Numbered from the stretch's first letter, positions 1 through 12,656 are shown. The stretch is DNA of 64,000 nt from Aquatica leii (GCA_035610365.1 CM069438.1:48170837-48234836), one strand, 5' to 3'. The notes: a model not told the origin generated them from the sequence alone. Translations and numbers: made by a program.

Positions 1-3000
1 CTTAGAAATTCAGCGCAAACTGCATACGACTTTGTGACGCACAAAATAATCTTATAATTAATTGACATGACCAACGAAGTATTAATCGTAAAACTAAAAA
101 TTGTAATATTTACAGTTAAGTTTTATCCAGCAGGGGATTAGCTAATTCCGTACCTGTATTACCCAAAACGTAGTATTAAATTTAACACAAAACGTACATA
201 CGGCGTTAACAAAAGTAAATTGTGTTTTCAAAGCATACAAACATTTGGGATTGCGAATGCTTAGCGTTTCCCCTAGACTTAATGTAGCAATTGATGGTAG
301 CAATTCCTCCCAAAAAAAAACGCAATCTTAAAGGTTTCCAACTTCTTGACGGTGTGAATAGTTAAGTTATAGTAACGTGACGTTATTGAAATTTTTTCCT
401 AAGTATGCCATCTGTTTGTTATCTTCACCGATAAAGGAAACGTGTGAAGAGTATGGAAATCCGCTTAAATACACTTTCGCTTCGATAGACACAAAATTAA
501 TTTGCATATTCACGTGGAATCGCGTGACATAACTTAATGTTGAAAGCCTTGTTGGGCCTAGAAATACTGCCAAACGGTCGTCTCTGTTGTGCCTAACATT
601 ACCAGAAAATGAATAATTGCGCGCTTATAAAAATTTGACAACCGCCAACAAAAGGTGAGCGTGTCAAGGACAATTTTTATACTCGAAAAGTTTTAACTTA
701 CCAATTTTGCAACATAACAAATTGCCTGAACGCTTTCCAGCGTTGTCAACAGCTGCTACAACATTATTTGGCAAAGGTCATTTTTGAAAAGCAGCGTCGC
801 ATATGAAGTGCACGGAGAGAAATATTATGCTGAATTTAATCATTACAATTTCATATTTAAAGCATTTGCTTTTTTTCTAAAATTGATTCACATTCAAATA
901 AAATTAAACCTACATGTTCTAAAACTTAAATTAAATTTCTTATTGCAATCCAAACATGTTTTTATTAAATCATTCATAATTATAATGATACAAGTAAAAA
1001 GTTTTTGTTAAATTTAAGACTACAAATTGATAAAATTCAACTAATTATTATAAGAAATCATATCAGCGATTAAAGTACGTAATAAATTACTAAGAAACCA
1101 CAAGTAGGAATTTCAAGTAAGCATTTATGTTATCACTATTTGTTCCACGCTGGTCTAAAATAAGGTATCAGCAATTTAATTTACGTTAAGGTTTGCAATA
1201 TGTGCTAAACTTTTTGCTAAAGCTGTGGCAAAGATAATATACGTGTACCGTGACTCCGACAGTTTTTTGTTTGGAACTATACGACATGGATCCATCATTT
1301 TATAACAAGTTGCTTGCAGCATATAATCTATAACTCACTACATCAATTAGTGAATTATTGGAAACTATCAAAAACTTACAAGTAAGTATTGACTCTGATT
1401 TTGAATATTGTTCACTGCCGTTATATGTTAGAATTATGTCGCAAAGCTTGCACATTTTTTGGCATGTATGACTTAGTTTTTGCAATGAAATGAAATTATC
1501 GTGCATTTGCTTTTCTTTTAGAACAAGAAATTGATGTTACATCCCTTGTGTGCCTAACGGAAAATAATTTGGACATATTGAAGGAAGGTGAATTTGGGTT
1601 GATTGTTAAGTTTAGTAGTTGGAGAACCCTTTGACAGAAAAAAATAACTTTCCAAAAGTTACAAGAAGATTATTTAACTCGGATGGTGTAGATTCGACTA
1701 ATATTCTAAGTGTTACATACTATTAATGCTGATGCGTGTACATTTTGGTGTCAAGGACAGTATCATTTGGATCGGTAATATTATCTACCAATAATTATAA
1801 ATTTTAATGTAGATTAAACCATAAACTGTAGTGATGATAAAAATATAGCACATTTATTTTGAATTTAGCAAATAAATACGTTTAAACTATGTGTATATTT
1901 ACTGAAATCATTCATACCCTGAAGCTGCACAAAAGCAAACATTATAACACTGCGTGCTTAAATTAATACGAAATGTTATTACTATTAAACCTATTTATGA
2001 TAAAACACAACAATCAACAGAGATAAGAAAAAGCAGTACTTGTCATAACTATGGTTCTTCTCTACTAACATTAAGCAACTTTTGAATGATAAAAGAAAAC
2101 AATGTTTTCTTAAATTGATATATTATAAAATCTATACAATTCTTTTTCAAAATATTTGTTGTAATAAAATGAAAGCTTTATTTAAGCGTACATCGGCATG
2201 ACTCAAAACCAACAGCCTATTTGCATGAAATATAGCTGTTTTTGCTTTATTACAGTAAACTTTTCTCTCCGTGTGGTCTTTGACAGCAGAGAACCAGTTT
2301 CGTACCAGATTGTTGGTTCTTCTATCAGACTCTCACTATACTCTTTACAACTAACTATTAGCACGAGTCGTCAGCGTTCATTTTGGAAGTGACCACAAAA
2401 TGCGTGTAGTGAGTGTGCGCACGGAATATGGCAATGTTATCAAAACAGTAGTATCTAAGTTGTGTGTGCTGCCCAATTAAATTGTTGCATAATTATATTT
2501 TAGACTCAATCATTCTTTAATACAGTTTTTCGTGCATTTATGACTTAGGGATTAGTAAAATTGCGTCGTACGAGATAAGAGATTCAATGTTTCAGTCTAT
2601 GTTTAAAACCACTTTAAAAATGCGTTGCATTGGAAAATTGTTTAATTCGCTTCGATAAAGATTAATTGCAAATAAAATAAAAAGTGAGGTGCCCTGCGCC
2701 TAAGTTTAAGAAGCATATCTCAGGTTAATTTGAACCAGCAAATAGCCAAAAGTAGGACAATCAATTAACAACAAATTGCTTTTTAGAGAAACTTACTAAC
2801 TTGATGCTATATTTCTACTAAATCATAAATTAAACTAAAAATTAAAATTAGTCTCATAATAATTTAAAAAAATAGTAAATGAATATAAGGTAAAATACTG
2901 CATTGTTCTTAATTCCTGGAAAAATGCAATAAGAACGATTATTTATCGTATTATAGTAAAACAGGATTTGAGTGACAGGGAAAATACAAATTTTTTGTTT

Positions 3001-3054
3001 ATCATACTAGTGATGGTGCCTCACTCGCTCCTAAAGGAACGTAACGTGGAAATG
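1..3054 (+). mobile_element. BEL/Pao-derived 3' segment, copy A (runs off the left edge)
   Basis: Non-coding sequence repeated in the same orientation at about 6.4-8.57 kb and 9.2-11.43 kb. There it directly follows a BEL/Pao integrase tail, so I assign it to the 3' end (long terminal repeat or 3' non-coding part) of that element. Shared landmarks are GACTTTGTGACGCACAAAAT near 28, the run around 640-780 and the run around 2520-2700. It is split by a separate inserted element at 811-2273. The similarity to copies B and C ends at about 3054, after which copies A and C continue together into host sequence. A fossil without coding potential; the exact LTR limits are not resolved. Confidence 0.6.
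811..2273. mobile_element. Non-autonomous DNA transposon with 12-bp inverted ends
   Basis: The 1463-bp insert starts CACGGAGAGAAA and ends TTTCTCTCCGTG, a perfect 12-bp inverted repeat. A TG dinucleotide flanks both sides (809-810 and 2274-2275). Two empty sites exist in the window: the matching places in the paralogous copies near 7576 and 10397 read straight through AAGTGGTC with a single TG. The ends and the 2-bp target duplication recall CACTA/EnSpm-type elements, but I see no transposase; open frames inside are short and unlike known proteins. The superfamily is an inference, while the insertion itself is directly shown by the empty sites. Confidence 0.8.
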
Positions 3055-3867
3055 CAATGACATTTTATATTAAAAATATGCAGTTTACTGTTCGAAATTA
3101 TTCAAAAGTAAGAATAATTTAATTTTTTTGTGTTTGCAGATAAACAATTTGACCTTCTGGTATTGTCAATGTTTATTATTTGTCAAATTTGTATTTTTTA
3201 TTAGTATCACAAACGACCACGAATGATTACCGATCGCATTCGCTAACAACCCTGGTTTAGACCTCTAACTATTACACTCAAACTAACCAAGGTGTCCCGT
3301 TTTTTGTTTAGTTGAGTGTACTTCTCACTTAACTTAACAAAATCTAAGTTATACATTTGATATTAAAAGTTGCTTAATCGCCACTATACTTTTTGGAATA
3401 TTCTAAATCTACGTATGCTAAAAAAAATAAACATTTAACTAAAATTAATTGCAATTAAAAAGTTATTTGCAAATTACAAATAAAGGTAAAAAGCCACCAT
3501 AAAAAAATAGAAAATCCATAAAGAAAAACGTACGAAAAACTAAAATTGTGGCATTAGAAAATAGTTTTGTAATTAAAAAAAAATTAAAATGAGTGTATTT
3601 GCAAAGCGTTGCATTTGAATCTAGCTATCTATGGTAGATGTCGCCCCATCTTTGTTTCCAAAGTTTTTTTGTTCGTTTTGAACAGTGGCAATTTAAGAAA
3701 AGCACAGAAAAATGTTTGTTTTCATTTCTGTAATAAAGATTAATTATAACTTCAGACTAAGTTAAAAAGGTTAATTATTCGACCTTAGGATAATATTAAT
3801 CAGCTGTGTTTTCATAGTATAAATTGCGTTAGTTTTTCAAACGGCCTCTGCACTTTGACACTGTCTG

Positions 3868-4194
3868 CTAATCGGATTCTTTACAAATATTTTGGATACA
3901 ACGCGTACCATCTTCGCACCTGGTCCTTTGCGGAACACCAAACAAATTTAGACAGGGTGCTCCTTTGGCTAAATCCCAAAAATAGTTTATAGCGTTTACG
4001 AAGAAATGTTACTTACGAATCAGCGGTACGCATTGTTTGCAACAACTGCAAATGTTGGACAACAATCCTTGTCCAGAAGGACAACTGTCTGGTGTTGTGC
4101 AAGGATGCGTCTTGCAATAATCTTTTATGCAGGACAAAAGCTGCACGCCAGCTATTACGGACAACGATATCGATATAAACAGTAACACACGCAT
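3868..4194 (-). CDS. Secreted 12-cysteine peptide, fungal protease inhibitor-like (copy 1)
   Basis: Two coding exons on the minus strand, 4017-4194 and 3868-3968, joined across a 48-bp intron with donor GTAAGT and acceptor TTTAG, encode 92 residues. Residues 1 to about 20 (MRVLLFISISLSVIAG) are a signal peptide, so the product should be secreted. The mature part has 12 cysteines, including CSCCKQC (residues 49-55), like the GCGCCxxC signature of IGFBP-N-type domains, then KGAPC and RCEDGTRC. This layout fits insect fungal protease inhibitor-1 and single-IGFBP-domain peptides, small haemolymph proteins linked to inhibition of microbial proteases; the activity here is inferred. Without splicing the first exon reads into a stop two codons after the donor. 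The twin gene at 12287-12613 differs at six residues (I23V, I48F, A63E, I84V, I87V, S91F), with every cysteine kept. Its upstream neighbour is a broken carbonic anhydrase fragment. Confidence 0.85.
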
Positions 4195-4230
4195 TTTATA
4201 TTTGATTAATAAACCACAAATGTTTTGTAT

Positions 4231-4237
4231 TTATATA
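4231..4237 (-). promoter_or_regulatory. TATA box candidate of peptide gene copy 1
   Basis: On the minus strand the sequence reads TATATAAATAC about 37 bases before the ATG at 4194. The same box sits at the same distance in the twin gene. A start about 30 bp downstream would leave a very short leader. Position and conservation support it; there is no direct evidence of use. Confidence 0.45.
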
Positions 4238-4332
4238 TTGAGATAAGGTTTCTAAAAATATATGTTTAGTGATATACAATAAAGACGTACTAAGCGTAAA
4301 TAGCAGTTCTCTCTCTCTAATATTAAGGTGCA

Positions 4333-4724
4333 TTAATGAGTGCACTCGTGCAATTCTCGCCGTGGTCTAAAATTCTCTTTAACAAATCCTTCGAACTCAT
4401 CGCAGGGACAGGTACCTTCATAGCAGTAGTTTCGTATAGTCCGGCAAGCTTGTAACTGTAAAAGAAAAGGTTAGGGAAAAAACACAAAAATAAATTTGTT
4501 TAGGTACCTGTTCTTGTGAGACTTCCACGGGGTTTTTAAACAAAATCCAAACGACACATTCCAAACACGGAGGTGCAGTCAACGATCCTTGGTAAGTCCA
4601 GTAAGTCGTGGTTTCTGGTAGAAAATTAGTCGGATCGACTGGTATACCAATTTTTTTGGATTAGTCTTTGTATTGAATGTTGTGAAGTTGCGCGACGATT
4701 TTGTTGAACTCGCGATGGGTTTTT
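4333..4724 (-). pseudogene. Truncated carbonic anhydrase copy (exons 3-4 only)
   Basis: A partial copy of the 3' end of the carbonic anhydrase gene at 12752-13158. It keeps the last exon (4333-4455), the intron with both splice sites, and the 3' two thirds of exon 3 (4508-4724). The match stops abruptly after 4724, inside exon 3, where unrelated sequence begins. The last exon lacks 15 bases compared with the intact gene, an in-frame loss of five codons (TLPLG) near the C-terminus. In the exon 3 part a glutamine codon has become a stop (4661-4663). There are no exons for the zinc-binding core. It came along with the duplicated peptide gene and cannot make an enzyme. Confidence 0.9.
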
Positions 4725-4789
4725 ATATTGTAAGAAAGCGCTTCTTTGTTAAAAAAGTTGCGAAGTTTCTCTCATATTAGTAACACTTC

Positions 4790-6380
4790 TTCGTCTGCAA
4801 ATAACTGCAGCCGTTTTGCTAGCTGAACTTACAGACAAAGTTCAGACTATTTTTTCAATCGGAATAAAAATATTTTCTACTGGATTGACTCTAAAATAAC
4901 GATGAGTTGGATACAAGCAGCATCAAATTTATTCAAAACCTTTGTAGTTAACGACAGTGTCTTAATTCATGTATTAACTTATGGTGTTAATTAGTTTCGT
5001 TGCAAAAGTGCCGACAATCTAGCAGATTTTATATCTAGAGGTTTCTCAGTTCCCCACATATTTAACGAAAGGCTATGGTTTGAGAATCCCCGGTTTCTGA
5101 GTTTATTTTCCTTCTCCACCTGTCTCTTCAGATCTTGCACTACCTGAGCTAAAATGCTCCAATGTTGCTCTCATGGCTAGCTGCAGTAACGATTTCGTAG
5201 GTGAGATATATAGCAAATTTTCCTCTTTTACTAAATTACAACGGATCGTATCGTATGTCAAGCGTTTCATTAGTCCAGACGCTTCGGTTATTTTATCTGT
5301 TCGTAAACTTAATGACTCGTTAATTGCACTAACTAGACTATGTCAACACGCTTGCTTTGTAAGCGAGATTAAGACACTAAATGCTTCAGGAAACTTCAAA
5401 TATTCCCAACTGCAGCCTCTGAGCGTCTTCATCGACGAACACGAAATGCTTCAAGTTGGAGGTAATATTCGTTCAATCTGTCATTTTATAAGGCCCATCT
5501 CCTAGTGCTACCTAAAGATCACGCATTTACTAAACTCATATTAACATGCTATCATCTGAAATATTTACATTGCGGAGCCAAACAACTATTATTTGTTGTG
5601 AGGGATCGCTTTTGGCTCATCTCCAGTCGCAGTACGTGTAAGAAATTGCGAAGTCTGCTTTAGGGTTATCCCAAAGGTAGTGATAATTTAAAAAGTAATT
5701 TTTTGTTTTGTCTTACAATGCACCTGCTCTGTTTCTTTTACACCGGGGTAGATTCTGCAGGTTTTGTTCATATCTATGACCGCCATAAGTTAGTAAAGGC
5801 TTACATTGTCTTATTGAGTTGTATGCGTTTCAAAATGACAGATGTAGTTACTAGTCTAACTTCGTAGACTTTTGTTGAAATCTTTAAAAGATTTATTTTA
5901 AGGCGTGGCAAGCCTACGTTAATGTTTAGTGCCAATGCCAAAAATTTTGTAGCAGTCTCTAACGAGTTACAAACATTGCATTTCTGAACAGAAAAAGACA
6001 ATCTAAATGGCACAATTATCTAATGTCCGAAGACATCAGTTAGCGTTTTATTCCGCCCGCTTCACCCCAGTTTGGCGGTATTTGGAAATTCAATATCAAG
6101 TCAACCAAACTGTTAATACATTATGCCAATTTGACGTATGAGAGATTGTATACCGTATTAGTACAAATAGAGTCCGTCCTGAACTCAATGCCCTTAAGCC
6201 CATGGTCTTGTAGTCCCAATGATGTGACTCCTTTCACTTCTTACCACTTTCTGCTGGGCCGATTGCATTGCCTGAACGATCTCTTCGAAAGCGTGCCAGC
6301 CAATCTGTTACGCTAGTTTTTGTGTAACAAAAGAAATAATCAACGGTTAACAGAGTTGTTCCCGAAGAGGGAGTCGCAGG
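4790..6380 (+). mobile_element. BEL/Pao retrotransposon fossil: RNase H to integrase part
   Basis: Broken coding remnants on the plus strand with the order of a BEL/Pao pol gene. An RNase H-like region lies about 4800-5080 (WIQAS, SADN and LADFISRG-type strings). The region before the integrase follows at about 5170-5500, and an integrase tail near 5940-6316 carries IESVLNSMPLSP followed by PNDVTPFT, a hallmark of the family. The strings are spread over several frames with many breaks, so this is an old copy. It leads directly into the non-coding copy B segment. No gag or reverse transcriptase core is visible in front of it; the left side joins the carbonic anhydrase fragment at 4724. Confidence 0.85.
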
Positions 6381-8566
6381 CTTTGTGATGCAAAATTATA
6401 AATTAAATCTAAAAAGGTGCCAAACGATGAAAGATTAAATTATGGACAACTCTACCCATAGCCGAAAAATAAACAAATAACACGACGGAAGTAATAACAC
6501 AAAATATATATTTATTTTATCACAAACAATAATTTCAAAGAGGACGAAAAAGGTACATAAATATTATTAATATTACGTAAATTTTCCAAACGCTAGTACA
6601 TGGGTCGGGCCAAATATAAGTAGCACCCTATACTGGACATCACGTCGTACAGTAAACTGACCTACTCGGTCTAAGCTATTACATTCGAAAAAGGAATGAC
6701 TTTATATTCGTAAATTTAAAATCGCAAAAGTATATATAAAACAATCAAAGACTCAACGCGCACTGCATACTACTTTGTGACGCACAAAATGATCTTATAA
6801 TTAATTGTGTTAACTTAACATGTACGTACGGTCAACAATTGACATGACCAACAAAGTATTAATCGTAAAACTAAAAATTGTAATACTTATAGTTAGGTTT
6901 TATTCAGCAAGAGATTTAGCTAATTCCGTACCTGTATTACCCAAAACGTAATATTAAATCTAACACAAAACGTACATACGGCGTTAACAAAAGTAAATTT
7001 TGTTTTCAAAGCATACAATCATTTGGGATTGCGAATGCGTAGCGTTATCCCTTGACTTAATGTAGCAATTGATGGTAGCAGTTCTTCACAAAACAAATCG
7101 AAATCTTAAACGTTTCCAACTCCTTGACGGTGTGAATAGTTAAGTTATAGTAACGTGACGTTATGGAAATTTTTTCCCAAATATGCTATCTGTTTGTTAT
7201 CTTCACCAATAAAGGAAACGTGTGAAGTGTATGGAAATACGCACAAATACACTTTCGCTTCGATAGACACAAAATTAATTTAACTTAACTTAACTTTAAC
7301 TTAATGTTAAAAGCCTTGTTGGGTCTAGAAATACCGCCAAACGGAGGTCGTCTGTGTTGCACCTAACATTACCATAAAATGAATAAATGCGCGCTTATAA
7401 AAATTGGACAACCGCCAACGAAAGGTGAGCGTGTCGAGGACAATTTTTATACTCGAAAAGTTTTAACTTACCAATTTTGTAACATAACAAATTGGCTGAA
7501 CGCTTTCCAGCGTTGTCAACAGCTGCTACAACATTATTTGGCAAAAGTCATTTTTGAAATGCAGCATCACATATGGAGTGGTCCTTGACAGCAGGGAACC
7601 AGTTTCGTATCAGATTGTTGGTTCTTCTATCAGACCCTCACTATACTCTTTACAACTAACCATTAGCACGAGTCGTCAGCGTCCATTCTGGAAGTGACCA
7701 CAAAATGCGTGTAGTGAGTGTGCGCACGGAATCTGGCAATGTTATGAAAACAGTAGTATCTAAGTTGTGTGTGCTGGCCAATTTAATTGTTGCATAATTA
7801 TATTTTAGATTCAATCATTCTTTAATTCATTATCACTAAATTTAGTAACTTCAATTACAAATTGATTGCTTGTGATCTATTGCTGTATTTATAGCGTGTA
7901 TTATGTTTACTTATCTTCCTAATCTTCCTTTATATCTGTAGTTATATGTTTTGTCATTTCTTGATTATTGTAATTGAAATGAGAAGGAATGTTTTGTCCC
8001 TCCCAGTTTTTCGTGCTTTTATGACTTAGGGATTAGTAAAATTGCGTCGTACGAGATAAGAGATTCAATGTTTTAGTCTATGTTTAAAATCAGTTTAAAA
8101 ATGCGCTGCATTAGAAAATTGTTTAATTCGCTATGCTAAAGATTAATTGCAAATAAAATAAAAAGTGAGATGCCTTACACTTAAGTTTAAGAGGGATATC
8201 TTAGGTTAATTCTACCAGCAATTAGCCAAAAGTAAGACAATCAATTAACAACAAATTGCTTTTTAGAGAAACTTACTAACTTGATGCTATATTTCTACTA
8301 AATCATAATTTAAACTAAAAACCACAAATTACTCTTACAGTAATTAAGAGTGGTGGTAATGCAAATTTACAAATAATAAATAATAGACCGACCAATTAAA
8401 CTTTTGAGACTATAACAGTGGCTTAAAAACTAAAAATAGTAAATAAATATAACGCTGTATAGTAAAGCAGGATTTGAGTGACAGGGGAAATACAAATTTT
8501 TTGTTTATTTTACTAGTGATAGTGTATCCCTCGCTCTTAAAACGAACGTAATGTGGAAATGCAATA
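6380..8566 (+). mobile_element. BEL/Pao-derived 3' segment, copy B
   Basis: A non-coding repeat directly after the integrase tail, matching copy A (1-3054, without its insertion) and copy C (9240-11427). Landmarks are GACTTTGTGACGCA-like sequence near 6773, AACGCTTTCCAGCGTTGTCA near 7499 and the stretch around 8010-8160. Unlike A and C it does not continue into the peptide-gene flank; similarity stops near 8566. It carries an extra inverted-repeat stretch at about 8325-8420 that copy C also has and copy A lacks. The segment may be an LTR of this family; its ends were not defined. Confidence 0.65.
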
Positions 8567-8767
8567 ACACATGAAATTTGATTTATTTATTCTTTAAAAT
8601 TATACGTATTAACAACATTCAAATAAATGACTTATTTTTCTACTAATGTAGCATAAAGAAAATTGTATTAACGTTATCTAAAAAATACAGAAAAAGTCTA
8701 AGAGCAACATGCATTGACGAACAAAAGAATAAATAGTTTAGTGTTGCAATCAATTTAATTTATACAC

Positions 8768-11427
8768 GAAAAAATTTTGTAGCCGTCTTTAACGGGTTAC
8801 AAACATTGCATTTCTAAACAAAAAAAGACAATCTAAATGGCTGAATTATCTACTGTCCGAAGACATAAGTTAGCGTTTTATTTCCGCCCGTTTCACCCTA
8901 GTTTGGTGGTATTTGGGAATCTAATATCAAATCAACCAAATCGCACCTTAATAAAGAAATATGTGACGCCAATTTGACATATGAAGGATTGTATACCGTA
9001 TTAGTACAAATAGAGTCCGTCCTGAACTTAAGGCCCTCAAGCCAATGGTCTTCTAGCTCCAATGATGTATGTCCTTTCACTTTCTTAGCACTTTCTGCTG
9101 GGCCAATTGCATTGCCTGGACGATCTCTTGGAAAGCGTGTCAGCCATTATGTTACGCTGGTTTTTAGGTAACAAAAAAAAATAAGCAACGGCTAACACAG
9201 TTGTTCCCAGAGAGGGAGTCGTAGGCTTTGCGATGCGAAATTATAAATGAAATCTAAAAAGGCGCCAAAACGATGAAAGATTAAATTATGAACATATCGT
9301 TTAACTCTGCCCGTAGCCGAAAAAGAACAGATAACACGACAGAAGTAATAACACAGAATATATATTTATTTTATCACAGTCAGTAATTTCAAAGAGGACG
9401 AAGAAGGTACATAAATATAATTACGTAAATTTTCCAAACGCTAGTACACGAGTCTGACCAAATATAAGTAGCACCCTATACTGGGCAACACGTCTTACAG
9501 TAAACTGACCTAATCGGTCTAAGCTTTTACATTCGAAGAAGGAATGACTTTATATTCGTAAGTTTAAAAGTATATATACAAAAATCGAAGACTTAGAGAC
9601 TCAACGCGCACTGCGTACGACTTTGTGACGCACAAAATGATCTTATAATTAATTGTGTTAACTTAATGTACGTACGGTCAACAACTGACATAACCAACGA
9701 AGTATTAATAATAAAACTAAAATTGTAATACTGACAGTTAGGTTTTTTCCAGTAGGAGATTAGCTAATTCCGTACCTGTATTACCCAAAACGTAATATTA
9801 AATCTAACACAAAACGTACATACGGCGTTCACAAAAGTAAATTTTGTTTTCAAAGCATTAGATCATTTGGGATTGCGAATGCGTAGTAGTTCCTCCCAAA
9901 AAAAATCGCAATCTTAAAAGTTTCCAACTTCTTGACGGTGTGAATAGTCAAGTTATAGTAACGTGACGTTATGGAAATTTTTTCCCAAGTATGCCATTTG
10001 TTTGTTATCTTCACCGATAAAAAAAACGTGTGGGAGGTATGGAAATCTGCTCAAATACACTTTCGCTTAGATAGACACAAAATTAATTTGCATATTCAGT
10101 TGGAATCGCGTGAAATAACTTAATATTGAAAGCTTTGTTGGGTTTAGAAATACCGCCAAACGGAGGTCGTCTGTGTTGCACCTAACATTACCAGAAAATG
10201 AATAAATGCGCGCTTATAAAAATTTGACAACCGCCAACGAAAGGTGAACGTGTCGAGGACAATTTTTATACTCGAAAAGTTTTAACTTACCATTTTTGTA
10301 ACATAACAAATTGCCTGAACGCTTTCCAGCGTTGTCAACAGCTGCTACAACATTATCTGACAAAGATCATTTTTGAAAAGCAGCGTCGCATATAAAGTGG
10401 TCTTTGACAGCAGAGAACCAGCTTCGTACCAGATTGTTGGTTCTTCTAGAAGACCCTCACTTTACTCCTTACAACTGACCATTAGCACGAGTCGTCAGCG
10501 TTAATTCTGGAAGTGACCAGAAAATGCGTGTAGTGAGTATGCGCACGGAATCTGGCTATGTTATCAAAAGAGCAGTATCTAAGTTGTGTGTGCTGCCCAA
10601 TTAAATTGTTGCGTAATTATATTTTAGATTTAATCATTGTTTAATACTGTATATTATTACTAAATTTAATAACTTCAATTACAAATTCATTGCTTGTGAT
10701 CTATTGCTGTATTTATAGCGTGTATTATGTTTACTTATCAATCTTCTTTTATATCGGTAGTTATATGTTTTGTCATTTGTTGATTATTGTAATTGAAATG
10801 ATAAGGAATGTTTTGTCCCTCAAAGTTTTAAGTGCATTTATGATTCAGGGATTAGTAAAATTGCGTCGGTCGAGATAAGAGATTCAATGTTACAGTCAAT
10901 GTTTAAAATCAGTTAATAAATGCGTTGCATTAGAAAATTGTTTAATTCGCTTCGCTAAAGTTTAATTGCAAATAAAATAAAAAGTGAGGTGCCCTGCACC
11001 TAAGTTTAAAAGGCGTATCTCAGGTTAGTTTGAACCAGCAAATAGCCAAAAGTAGGAAAATCAATTAACAACAAAATTTAAAACTTACTAACTTGATGCT
11101 ATATTTCTACTAAATCATAAATTAAACTAAAACCTGCAATTACTCTTATAATAATTAAGGGTGGCGGTAATTCACATTTACAAATAAAAAATAATAGCCG
11201 AGCAATTAAACTTTTGAGACTATAACAGTGATTTAAAAACTAAAAATAGTAAATAAATATAATGGTAAAATACTGCATTGTTCTTAATTCCTGAAAAAAA
11301 TACAGTAGCGATTATTTATCCTATTATAGTAAAGCAGGATTTGAGTGACAGGGAAAATACGATTTTTTTGTTTATTATACTAGTGATGATGCTTGCCTGG
11401 CTTCTAAACGAACGTAACGTGGAAATG
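8768..11427 (+). mobile_element. BEL/Pao fossil: integrase tail plus 3' segment, copy C
   Basis: A second copy of the 3' end of the same BEL/Pao family. A short integrase tail (about 8780-9170, with IESVLNLRPSSQ) is followed by the non-coding segment to about 11427. The whole unit parallels 5930-8566 (copy B), so B and C are near-tandem copies of about 2.65 kb. After 11427 the sequence continues into the flank shared with copy A. Broken in several places and old. Confidence 0.7.
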
Positions 11428-12286
11428 CAATGACATTTTGTATAAACAAATTGCAGTTTACTGTTCCAAATTATTCAAAAGTAAGAATAATTTAATTTTT
11501 TTTGTGTTTGCAGATAAACAATTTGACCTTCTGGTATTGTCAATATCAAATTTGTATTTTTTATTAGTATCACAAACGACCTCGAATGATTTCCGATCGC
11601 ATTCGCTAACAAGCCTAGTTTACACCCCTAACTGTTTGTTACATTCGAACTAACTAAGGTGTTCTGTTTTTTGTTTAGTTGAGTGTACTTCTCACTTAAC
11701 TTAACAAAATCCAAGTTATCCATTTGATATTAACAGTTGCTTTATCGCCACTACACTTTTTGGAATATTCTAAATTTACGTAAGCTATGAAAAAAAAATA
11801 AACATTTAACTATAATTTCAATTGCAATTAATAAAAATAATTAATTTAAAATTGCAACTAAAATTAATTGCAATTAAAAAATTATTTGCAAATTACAATT
11901 AAAGGTAAAAAGCCACCATAAAAAAATAAAAAATCCATAAAGAAAAACGTACGAAAAACTAAAATTGTGGCATTAGAAACTAGGTTTGTAATTAAAAAAA
12001 AATTAAAATGAGTGTTTTTGCAGAGCACTGTATATGAAACTAGCTATCTATGGTAGATGTCGCCCCATCTTTGTTTCCAAAGTTTTTTTGTTCGTTTTGA
12101 AGAGTGGCAATTTAAGAAAAGCACAGAAAAATGTTTGTTTTCATTTATGTAATAAAGATTAATTATAACTTCAGACTAAGTTAAAAAGATTAATTATTCG
12201 ACCTTAGGATAATATTAATCAGCTGTGTTTTCATAGTATAAATTGCGTTAATTTTTCAAACGGCCTCTGCACTTTGACACTGTCCG

Positions 12287-12613
12287 CTAATCGAATTCTT
12301 TACAAACATTTTGGACACAACGCGTACCATCTTCGCACCTGGTCCTTTGCGGAACACCAAACAAATTTAGACAGGGTTCTCCTTTGGCTAAATCCCAAAA
12401 ATAGTTTATAGCGTTTACGAAGAAATGTTACTTACGAATCAACGGCACGCATTGTTTGCAACAACTGCAAAAGTTGGACAACAATCCTTGTCCAGAAGGA
12501 CAACTGTCTGGTGTTGTGCAAGGATGCGTCTTGCAATAATCTTTTACGCACGACAAAAGCTGCACGCCAGCTATTACGGACAACGAAATAGATATAAACA
12601 GTAACACACGCAT
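12287..12613 (-). CDS. Secreted 12-cysteine peptide, fungal protease inhibitor-like (copy 2)
   Basis: Two exons on the minus strand, 12436-12613 and 12287-12387, joined by a 48-bp intron (GTAAGT to TTTAG), give 92 residues with a signal peptide (about residues 1-20) and 12 cysteines in the same spacing as the copy at 3868-4194. CSCCKQC is the IGFBP-N-like core. The expected role is that of insect fungal protease inhibitor-1-like secreted peptides; whether it inhibits proteases is not shown by sequence. It starts 138 bp beyond the carbonic anhydrase stop on the same strand, so the two genes share a very short spacer holding both the enzyme gene's 3' UTR and this gene's TATA box. This copy sits next to the intact carbonic anhydrase gene and is probably the ancestral position (inference). 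Confidence 0.87.
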
Positions 12614-12649
12614 TTTATATTTGAGTAATAAACCACAAATATTTTGTAT

Positions 12650-12656
12650 TTATATA
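12650..12656 (-). promoter_or_regulatory. TATA box candidate of peptide gene copy 2
   Basis: TATATAAATAC on the minus strand, about 37 bases before the ATG at 12613 and inside the 138-bp spacer after the carbonic anhydrase stop. It is conserved in position with copy 1 (4231-4237). Confidence 0.45.

Noticed and set aside
784-1011. 75-codon open frame
   Set aside because: It crosses the left border of the inserted 811-2273 element and has low-complexity content.
11438-11653. 71-codon frame containing an acceptor-like TTTGTGTTTGCAG
   Set aside because: The paralogous stretch near 3120-3260 does not keep the frame, and no donor partner is evident.
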